Below are positions 58,166 through 64,000 of a stretch of DNA of 64,000 nt, one piece after another (the first letter of the stretch is position 1; each line of letters begins with the position of its first letter). Source of the stretch: Morococcus cerebrosus. GTDB lineage: Bacteria > Pseudomonadota > Gammaproteobacteria > Burkholderiales > Neisseriaceae. The stretch is taken from the NCBI RefSeq assembly GCF_022749515.1, contig NZ_CP094242.1, forward strand, positions 248,001-312,000. The letters run 5' to 3'. The notes under the pieces are model-generated. The model ran no database searches. It worked only from the letters and a program-made list of their open reading frames with translations, and was not told the origin of the DNA. A program made the position numbers and the translations under genes.

Positions 58166-59155
58166 ATGAAAATTACCGTCATCGGCGCAGGTTCTTGGGG
58201 TACAGCCCTTGCCCTGCACTTTGCCAGCCACGGCAACGAAGTCGCCCTTTGGACACGCAATCCCGAACAAGTCCGTACATTGCAGGCAGAACGTGAAAAC
58301 AAACGCGGCCTGCCCGGTTTCCCTTTCCCTGAATCCTTAACCGTTTATGCCGATTTGGGTGATGCGCTCAAAGACAGCGGGCTCATTCTTGTCGTAACTT
58401 CTGTCGCAGGTTTGAGAAGCAGCGCAGAACTCCTCAAACAACACAATGCCGACCATATTCCCGTCCTTGCTGCCTGCAAAGGCTTTGAACAAGACACAGG
58501 GCTGTTGACCTTCCAAGTATTGAAAGAAGTATTGCCTGAGAACAAAAAAATCGGCGTGCTGTCAGGTCCGAGCTTTGCCCAAGAACTCGCCAAACAACTG
58601 CCTTGCGCCGTGGTTGTTGCTTCAGAAAATCAGGAATGGATTGAGGAATTGGTACCGCAACTCAACACCAACGTAATGCGCCTTTACGGCAGCACGGACG
58701 TGATCGGTGTGGCTGTCGGCGGTGCCGTCAAAAACGTTATGGCAATCGCTACCGGCCTTTCCGATGGTCTCGAATACGGGCTCAATGCGCGTGCGGCGCT
58801 GGTGACGCGCGGTCTCGCCGAAATTACCCGTCTTGCCATGGCTATGGGTGCGCAGCCCAAAACCATGATGGGGCTTGCCGGCATCGGCGACCTTATCCTG
58901 ACCTGTACCGGCGCGCTTTCGCGCAACCGCCGTGTCGGTTTGGGTTTGGCAGAAGGAAAAGAACTGCATCAAGTGTTGGTGGAAATCGGCCATGTTTCCG
59001 AGGGTGTCAGCACCATCGAAGAAGTGTTTAATACCGCTGTGAAATACCAAATCGATATGCCCATTACCCAAACCCTGCTGCAACTCATCCGCAAGGAAAT
59101 GACCCCGCAGCAAGTGGCAGAAAGGCTCATGGAGCGCAGCGCGCGCTTTGAATAA
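58166..59155 (+). CDS. gpsA: Glycerol-3-phosphate dehydrogenase [NAD(P)+]
   Basis: The 329-residue enzyme makes sn-glycerol 3-phosphate for phospholipids. It has VIGAGSWGTALALHFA (NAD site, residues 5-20), SGPSFAQELA, the catalytic GGAVKNVMAIATG (Lys), and GLAGIGDLILTC. GGAAGACACACA precedes the ATG. Confidence 0.96.
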   Translation: MKITVIGAGSWGTALALHFASHGNEVALWTRNPEQVRTLQAERENKRGLPGFPFPESLTVYADLGDALKDSGLILVVTSVAGLRSSAELLKQHNADHIPVLAACKGFEQDTGLLTFQVLKEVLPENKKIGVLSGPSFAQELAKQLPCAVVVASENQEWIEELVPQLNTNVMRLYGSTDVIGVAVGGAVKNVMAIATGLSDGLEYGLNARAALVTRGLAEITRLAMAMGAQPKTMMGLAGIGDLILTCTGALSRNRRVGLGLAEGKELHQVLVEIGHVSEGVSTIEEVFNTAVKYQIDMPITQTLLQLIRKEMTPQQVAERLMERSARFE

Positions 59156-59167
59156 GACCAAACGGCA

Positions 59168-59210
59168 AAGGTCGTCTGAAAACATCAAGCCAAAAAGTTT
59201 CAGACGACCT
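59168..59210 (+). terminator. DUS hairpin after gpsA
   Basis: AAAGGTCGTCTGAAAAC is followed by GTTTCAGACGACCTC. Confidence 0.7.
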
Positions 59211-59296
59211 CAACATTCGGCAGCGATTGACATCCCTGCATCATCATCCTAATATCCTGACCGCCTGCCACCATGCGGCAATACGGAAGCCTATAC

Positions 59297-59620
59297 ATGA
59301 ATCAATCACTCGACACATTGGAAGTCAGCGTTTACCAGCTGGCCCAAAAATTTGAAACCCTTGTTGGTGAAAACCGCCGCCTTAACGAAGAAATCGACCG
59401 CCTCAAGCTCGAGCATGAGCAACAAAAGCGCGAACACGAAGCCGCCGTTGACGAATTGAGCGAAGCGCTGCTCGTACAAGTCGGCAAACTCAAAGAAGAC
59501 CTACAAGGCAAAATCGACAACCTTGCCGCCGAAAAAGAACAATACCGCAGCGCATTGGAGCAGACTGCAGAAAAAATCCGCCGGCTCATTTCCCGCCTGC
59601 CGCAAGAAACGCAATCATAA
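59297..59620 (+). CDS. ZapB-like coiled-coil protein
   Basis: The 107-residue protein is almost entirely coiled coil (MNQSLDTLEVSVYQLAQKFE, then ENRRLNEEIDRLKLEHEQQK). Its position directly before zapA is typical of the small TIGR02449/ZapB-like division proteins. The start at 59297 is chosen over 59273 because homology begins at MNQSLDTLE. It likely supports FtsZ-ring assembly with ZapA, 9 bases downstream. Confidence 0.75.
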   Translation: MNQSLDTLEVSVYQLAQKFETLVGENRRLNEEIDRLKLEHEQQKREHEAAVDELSEALLVQVGKLKEDLQGKIDNLAAEKEQYRSALEQTAEKIRRLISRLPQETQS

Positions 59621-59629
59621 GGACACGCC

Positions 59630-59932
59630 ATGAGTATCGAACAAGTCAGCCTCGACATCATGAATGTCAATTTCACCATCAACACGCCGAGTGAAGAAAA
59701 AGATACCCTGCTCCAAGCCGTTGATATGCTCAACAAAAAAAGTGCCGCCATCAAAGAGAGCGGACGCATTGTCGGCAGCGATAAAATCGCCATTATGACC
59801 GCGCTCAACGTCGTCCACGACCTCCTTAAAATCACACTCAAAGACGATTTGGCAATAGGTGAATTTGAGCGTAAAATAACCGACATGAACAACGCTTGCC
59901 AAAAAGCTTTGGCGCGGTTGGAACAAAACTGA
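59630..59932 (+). CDS. zapA: Cell division protein ZapA
   Basis: The 100-residue protein has MSIEQVSLDIMNVNFTINTP followed by EEKDTLLQAVDMLN and a C-terminal coiled coil. It matches ZapA, which cross-links FtsZ filaments. AAGGACACGCC precedes the ATG. The 6S RNA gene follows at once, the same order as in many proteobacteria. Confidence 0.9.
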   Translation: MSIEQVSLDIMNVNFTINTPSEEKDTLLQAVDMLNKKSAAIKESGRIVGSDKIAIMTALNVVHDLLKITLKDDLAIGEFERKITDMNNACQKALARLEQN

Positions 59933-59941
59933 TTTTTCTTT

Positions 59942-60119
59942 TTCCCTGCGGTGTCCGCGAAGGCATATATTCCTTTGAACCAATAAGTTCGCTTAAGGTT
60001 GCCGGGAGTTGCAGTGGGCGCGAGCGTCTATCCTTAGATGCACCCGAAACTGCCCGAGGTGACCGCCTTGTCAACAAGGTTCAAGCGGATTCAGCCAAAA
60101 CGGCTCTCGCGGGGATTCC
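59942..60119 (+). ncRNA. ssrS: 6S RNA
   Basis: A region of about 178 bases directly after zapA has ends that can pair (TTCCCTGCGGTGTCCGCGAA with TCTCGCGGGGATTCCC). It contains a central open region and the typical CAACAAGGTTCAAGCGGATTCAGCC near the 3' end, resembling the E. coli TTGAACC..GGGTT motif. 6S RNA binds sigma-70 polymerase in stationary phase. Ends are approximate. Confidence 0.82.
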
Positions 60120-60125
60120 CATATC

Positions 60126-60152
60126 AAGCCATGCCCGATTGCGGCATGGCTT
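60126..60152 (+). terminator. Terminator after 6S RNA
   Basis: AAGCCATGCC pairs with GGCATGGCTTT. Confidence 0.75.
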
Positions 60153-60317
60153 TCATTTATCATCGGCTTCGACGTCGTCTGAAAAACCAAACTTAAAATC
60201 AAAAAACATATCCCGATATTTTGAATCAACAGCAATGTTTTCCAACCTAAAAACAACATTTCCCAATGCATAAAAACGCCATCATAGAAAAAACACTTTC
60301 AGACGACCCCAATCCGA

Positions 60318-60346
60318 TTGACAAAAGCCAATCCCATCTTTAAAAT
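60318..60346 (+). promoter_or_regulatory. Promoter of rplM-rpsI
   Basis: TTGACA, 17 bases and TAAAAT, ending 33 bases before the rplM ATG. Confidence 0.75.
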
Positions 60347-60379
60347 TCACAACTTTCTATATCTATCTGGATTTCCACT

Positions 60380-60811
60380 ATGAAAACCTTTTCAGCGAAA
60401 CCCCACGAGGTGAAGCGCGAATGGTTCGTTATCGACGCCCAAGACAAAGTCTTGGGTCGCGTTGCAGCCGAAGTCGCACACCGTCTGCGTGGCAAGCACA
60501 AACCTGAATACACCCCCCACGTTGACACCGGCGACTACATCATCGTCATCAACGCGGACAAACTGCGTGTAACCGGTGCCAAATTCGAAGACAAAAAATA
60601 CTTCCGTCACTCCGGCTTCCCCGGCGGTATCTACGAGCGTACTTTCCGTGAAATGCAAGAGCAATTCCCGGGTCGCGCTTTGGAACAAGCCGTAAAAGGC
60701 ATGTTGCCTAAAGGCCCATTGGGTTACGCCATGATCAAAAAACTGAAAGTGTACGCTGGTGCAGAACACACCCATGCCGCACAACAACCCAAAGTTTTGG
60801 AATTGAAATAA
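60380..60811 (+). CDS. rplM: 50S ribosomal protein L13
   Basis: The 143-residue protein has [40 protein letters not shown] and [12 protein letters not shown]. Standard L13, first in the rplM-rpsI operon. Confidence 0.98.
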   Translation: MKTFSAKPHEVKREWFVIDAQDKVLGRVAAEVAHRLRGKHKPEYTPHVDTGDYIIVINADKLRVTGAKFEDKKYFRHSGFPGGIYERTFREMQEQFPGRALEQAVKGMLPKGPLGYAMIKKLKVYAGAEHTHAAQQPKVLELK

Positions 60812-60820
60812 GGACACGAC

Positions 60821-61213
60821 ATGAACGGTAAATACTACTACGGCACAGGCCGCCGCAAAAGTTCAGTGGCTCGTGTATTCCTGACTAAAGGTACCGGCCA
60901 AATCATCGTAAACGGTCGTCCCGTTGACGAATTCTTCGCCCGCGAAACCAGCCGCATGGTTGTTCGCCAACCTTTGGTTCTGACTGAAAACGCTGAAGCG
61001 TTCGACATCAAAGTCAACGTTATCGGCGGCGGTGAAACCGGTCAATCCGGCGCTATCCGCCACGGCATTACCCGCGCCCTGATCGACTTCGACGCTGCGC
61101 TGAAACCTGCCTTGTCTCAAGCCGGTTTCGTGACTCGCGATGCCCGTGAAGTTGAACGTAAAAAACCGGGTCTGCGCAAAGCACGCCGCGCAAAACAATT
61201 CTCCAAACGTTAA
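60821..61213 (+). CDS. rpsI: 30S ribosomal protein S9
   Basis: The 130-residue protein has [32 protein letters not shown] and the C-terminal [11 protein letters not shown] that reaches the P site. It starts 9 bases after rplM with AAGGACACGAC upstream. Confidence 0.98.
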   Translation: MNGKYYYGTGRRKSSVARVFLTKGTGQIIVNGRPVDEFFARETSRMVVRQPLVLTENAEAFDIKVNVIGGGETGQSGAIRHGITRALIDFDAALKPALSQAGFVTRDAREVERKKPGLRKARRAKQFSKR

Positions 61214-61230
61214 TTCGTTTTTGGAATCTC

Positions 61231-61258
61231 AAAAAGCCCTGCAATGCAGGGCTTTTTT
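61231..61258 (+). terminator. Terminator of rplM-rpsI
   Basis: AAAAAGCCCTGC pairs with GCAGGGCTTTTTT. Confidence 0.88.
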
Positions 61259-61570
61259 GTGTGAAGCTCGTGACATCTAAGTATTGAAACTATTAAAAGA
61301 ATAATGAAACCCTCTCCAAAAAATGGATTTCAATAAGTAGGAGATGCCTGTTTTTAAGATGCAGGTATGTAATAGGAATGTTTGGGATGCTGCTGTGAAT
61401 TTTAATTTCATGAAGCTACATTTAATGAAGTGTTGTAAATTAACTAATATGAATAATAGAAAATGTACCGTTTATCCAAATAAACTAACGCTTATCTTAT
61501 ATTCTGAGCAATTTATTCAAAAAATTTCACTTCTTAACAGCATTTAATACTAATGCTTGTATAATGCAAA

Positions 61571-61682
61571 GTGCTGACACACACCGCTCTTTTATCCCTT
61601 TTGGGCGGTGCAGCAAGTAAGACGTTTTCCCGCAATGTATTGGCCATTCATACTTCTCCCTTGGTATGAATGGTTTTTTTTT
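61571..61682 (+). ncRNA. Candidate small RNA with three hairpins and a strong terminator
   Basis: A TATAAT box (61560-61565) precedes about 112 bases with no ORF. Hairpin 1: CACCGCTC (61582-61589) and GGGCGGTG (61603-61610) around TTTTATCCCTTTT. Hairpin 2 is weak (61622-61638) with loop TTCCCGC. Hairpin 3 is a perfect 10-bp stem (61644-61653 with 61664-61673), loop TTCTCCCTTG, followed by nine T. All loops carry CCC or CTCCC, complementary to Shine-Dalgarno sequences. It resembles neisserial trans-acting sRNAs. A -35 box is poor (TTAACA with a 20-base spacer). Confidence 0.65.
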
Positions 61683-61728
61683 ATCTAAGTTTTTTATGTT
61701 GCCTTATGAAGATGAAAAGTCATCTGAA

Positions 61729-61909
61729 GAGACCTTTGCAAAAATAGTCTGTTAACGAAATTTGATGCATAAAAATGTGCTAAAAAATTTTCAATCGACT
61801 AAAACATTTCTGATATTGAGAAAAAAGTGGGAGAAATCAGGGAGGTTCTTCATTTTGAAAATGGTATTGAGCATAAAATTTTAATAACTTATGTTATTGA
61901 AAAGGTCTC
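61729..61909. repeat. ATR-like AT-rich repeat (MITE) with IS1106-type ends
   Basis: The 181-base AT-rich element begins GAGACCTTTGCAA and ends in TTGAAAAGGTCTC, the same terminal repeat as the IS at 11493-12710. It is flanked by the 5-bp duplication CTGAA (61724-61728 and 61910-61914). It codes for nothing and is probably mobilised by an IS1106-type transposase. Confidence 0.8.
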
Positions 61910-61954
61910 CTGAAATATATTTTTCAGACGACCTTTGTGATTTTGTATCCTGCC

Positions 61955-62422
61955 TTATTTGAAAAATTGTCCACAGCATGCCTTGAATTTTTTTCCTGAA
62001 CCGCAGATGCAGGCTTGCTTCATTGTCGGGAGCGGAACAGTTGGATCAATAAAGTACCAGTATCCATCAATATTGACGAATGTAGATAGTTCATGATGAC
62101 ATGCCGTTTCAGCTCCATCTTGAAAATGGGCATTAAATTCAACTTGGGCGTGGCGTTTGCCGATGAGGGTATGGTGGATTACTTCTAATCCCAGCCAAAG
62201 GGTTCCTTGGCTCCATTGCTGCATTTCTTCTTGATTCAGCAGATTTTGCTGGGAGGGAACTGTGGTGGCAACGATATAACCAATATTATGTAATACATAG
62301 GCACTGTATCTTGAGTGCATCAGTTTTTCGGCAGTTTGCGGATGAGTTTGATGAGTATGGAAGGGGTGACAGCATTTAGAGTAGGGGAGAGAAGGGGAAC
62401 ATGGACAAAGGGTAGGGGGCAT
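61955..62422 (-). CDS. YchJ-family SEC-C motif protein (UPF0225)
   Basis: The 155-residue protein has two zinc-type Cys clusters: CPCSPSLPYSKCCHPF at the N-terminus and the SEC-C motif CICGSGKKFKACCG at the C-terminus. Between them is an NTF2-like body (MHSRYSAYVLHNIGYI). Function is unknown. SEC-C motifs bind zinc and often ribosomes or SecB. It is followed by a DUS (about 61924) and the ATR-like repeat. Confidence 0.85.
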   Translation of the reverse strand: MPPTLCPCSPSLPYSKCCHPFHTHQTHPQTAEKLMHSRYSAYVLHNIGYIVATTVPSQQNLLNQEEMQQWSQGTLWLGLEVIHHTLIGKRHAQVEFNAHFQDGAETACHHELSTFVNIDGYWYFIDPTVPLPTMKQACICGSGKKFKACCGQFFK

Positions 62423-62674
62423 AGGGGATGTCCTATTAATGTTTATTTTATTGAGAGAATAAAAGTTTATTTGGTAAGTCGTCTGAAACAGAAATATCCG
62501 AAATGTTCATTTATTCGGTATTATTTATTGCGTAGGAACATTATTTTACAGGGTTTTTTGATACAATATCTCTACTCCGTCCCGACAATGCCGGAATGTT
62601 ATTCCGCGTCCGCTCGGACGGCCTGTCATAAATAAAACAGTCATTTCCCAACAAACATCAAGGCCGCCCGCTCT

Positions 62675-64000
62675 ATGCACGAAACTTTTTCCCTCGCACC
62701 CATCGTTATCGTCCTCCTCGTTTCCGTCATTACGGTAATTTATTGCCGTAAATTCAATATCCCTTCCATGCTCGGTTATCTTTTGGTCGGCTTTATCGCC
62801 GGTCCGGGTATGTTGAAGCTGATTCCGCAAGGTCATGCCACTGATTATTTGGGAGAAATCGGTATCGTATTCCTGATGTTCAGTATCGGTCTCGAATTTT
62901 CCCTGCCCAAGCTCAAAGCCATGCGCCGTTTGGTGTTCGGGCTGGGCGGTTTGCAGGTCATTGTGACCATGCTGTCGATTATCGGCATTTTGATGCTGAT
63001 GGGCATCAGCTTTAATTGGGCGTTTGCCGCAGCAGGGGCGATGACCATGTCGTCCACGGCAATCGTCAGCCGCATCCTGTCCGAAAAAACCGAATTGGGA
63101 CAGCCGCACGGTCAAATGGCGATGGGCGTCTTGTTAATGCAGGATATTGCCGTCGTGCCGCTGATGATCCTGATTCCTGCGTTGTCGGGCAATGGCGAAG
63201 AAGGCAGCCTGTGGGTTGCGCTCGGTCTTGCCGGATTGAAAATGCTGGTCACGCTGGGCGTATTATTCGTCGTCGGTAGCAAGGTGATGTCGCGCTGGTT
63301 CAGAATGGTCGCCAAACGCAAGTCGTCTGAATTGTTTATGATCAACGTCCTGCTGGTAACCTTGGGCGTAGCTTATCTGACCGAACTGGAAGGCTTGTCG
63401 ATGGCATTGGGCGCATTCGTCGCAGGTATGCTGCTTTCGGAAACGGAATACCGTTTTCAGGTGGAAGACGACATCCGCCCGTTCCGCGATATTCTGCTTG
63501 GTTTCTTCTTTATCACGGTCGGCATGAAACTGGATATCCAGGCTTTAATCGGCGGCTGGCAGCAGATTCTGATTTTGCTGGCAATCCTGCTGGTATTGAA
63601 AGCATTGGTCGTCTTTTTCATCGCTTTGCATATGAAGCATCCGATTGCGGACAGCTTGAAAACAGCCCTCTATTTAGCACAAGGCGGCGAATTTGGTTTT
63701 GTGATGTTAAACATCTCCAGCAAAATCAATATGGTGTCGCCAGAGCTGGAACAGGCGGCTACGGCAGCGATTCTGTTGTCCATGATTATCGCCCCATTCA
63801 TCTTGGGCAGCAGCGATGCCATCGTCAGCCGTTTTGTCAAATCAAGCTGGGATATGAAGGCATTGGATTTGCACAGCATGTTGGTAGAAACCATGAGCAA
63901 ATCCGACCACGTCCTGATTATCGGTTTCGGACGCGGCGGTCAGACCGTCGGACGCGTCTTGGCTCAGGAAAACATCCCCTACTTCGCCCTCGACCTTGAT
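62675..64000 (+). CDS. Kef-type K+/H+ antiporter (CPA2), 5' part
   Basis: The frame is open from ATG 62675 to the window end (442 codons). It has about 12 membrane helices (start MHETFSLAPIVIVLLVSVIT), LVGFIAGPG, FSIGLEFSLPKLK, MTMSSTAIVSRIL and LLMQDIAVVPLMIL, then the beginning of a RCK/TrkA-N nucleotide-binding domain (HVLIIGFGRGGQTVGRVL). This is the KefB/KefC/YbaL layout: glutathione- or nucleotide-gated potassium efflux. The rest lies outside. Confidence 0.88.
   Translation, partial: MHETFSLAPIVIVLLVSVITVIYCRKFNIPSMLGYLLVGFIAGPGMLKLIPQGHATDYLGEIGIVFLMFSIGLEFSLPKLKAMRRLVFGLGGLQVIVTMLSIIGILMLMGISFNWAFAAAGAMTMSSTAIVSRILSEKTELGQPHGQMAMGVLLMQDIAVVPLMILIPALSGNGEEGSLWVALGLAGLKMLVTLGVLFVVGSKVMSRWFRMVAKRKSSELFMINVLLVTLGVAYLTELEGLSMALGAFVAGMLLSETEYRFQVEDDIRPFRDILLGFFFITVGMKLDIQALIGGWQQILILLAILLVLKALVVFFIALHMKHPIADSLKTALYLAQGGEFGFVMLNISSKINMVSPELEQAATAAILLSMIIAPFILGSSDAIVSRFVKSSWDMKALDLHSMLVETMSKSDHVLIIGFGRGGQTVGRVLAQENIPYFALDLD

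Overview
The window is chromosomal DNA of a commensal Neisseria. The 12-mer AGGTCGTCTGAA and its complement recur dozens of times, usually as close inverted pairs at gene ends. This is the neisserial DNA uptake sequence (DUS) in the variant I associate with the N. mucosa/sicca/subflava group, not the meningococcal/gonococcal ATGCCGTCTGAA. Other neisserial marks are dRS3/NIME repeats, a Correia element, an ATR-like repeat, IS1655-like and IS1106-like insertion sequences, a BirA-CoaX fusion, UbiM, FarAB and a methylcitrate-cycle cluster ending in ackA. Species cannot be fixed from this window.

Layout. 1-1755: end of aroK and aroB. 1852-3978: argC, split by a 1080-bp IS1655-like element. 4263-6735: L,D-transpeptidase and rlmD. 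6887-11043: five-gene operon with a FimV-like membrane protein, a receiver-like protein, a Ras-like GTPase and two Roadblock-type proteins. 11139-12710: tRNA-Asn and an IS1106-like element. 12989-18395: prmC, exonuclease III, an ArsR regulator, a lipid A acyltransferase and a CLC channel. 18433-24849: two paralogous small membrane proteins, ppc, a MoaC-like protein and a PepSY membrane protein. 24922-26001: second IS1655-like copy. 26125-35286: hldC-like gene, birA-coaX, SPOR protein, secreted Cys-rich protein, nhaC, FMN reductase, pnuC and an MFS pump. 36474-44685: prpB-prpC-acnD-prpF-ackA. 45366-48276: farA-farB. 48554-52891: rpmB-rpmG, ubiM, tRNA-Arg, DUF441 protein, ispB, rplU-rpmA. 53234-54313: third IS1655-like copy. 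54346-61213: thiC with TPP riboswitch, cytochrome c peroxidase, gpsA, zapB-like gene, zapA, 6S RNA, rplM-rpsI. 61214-64000: candidate small RNA, ATR-like repeat, YchJ-like gene and the start of a Kef-type antiporter.

Most striking points. (1) The GTPase/Roadblock operon resembles bacterial polarity or conservon modules. (2) All three IS1655-like copies have exact ends and 3-bp target duplications. Two sit at the same position inside a DUS, and the duplication keeps the DUS core intact. (3) Removing the IS and one duplication restores a complete in-frame 347-codon argC, so this strain is predicted to be defective in arginine synthesis. (4) An orphan, three-hairpin small-RNA candidate carries C-rich loops complementary to Shine-Dalgarno sequences like those of the prp genes. 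(5) The prp cluster contains DUS of a different dialect, which suggests import from another Neisseria lineage.
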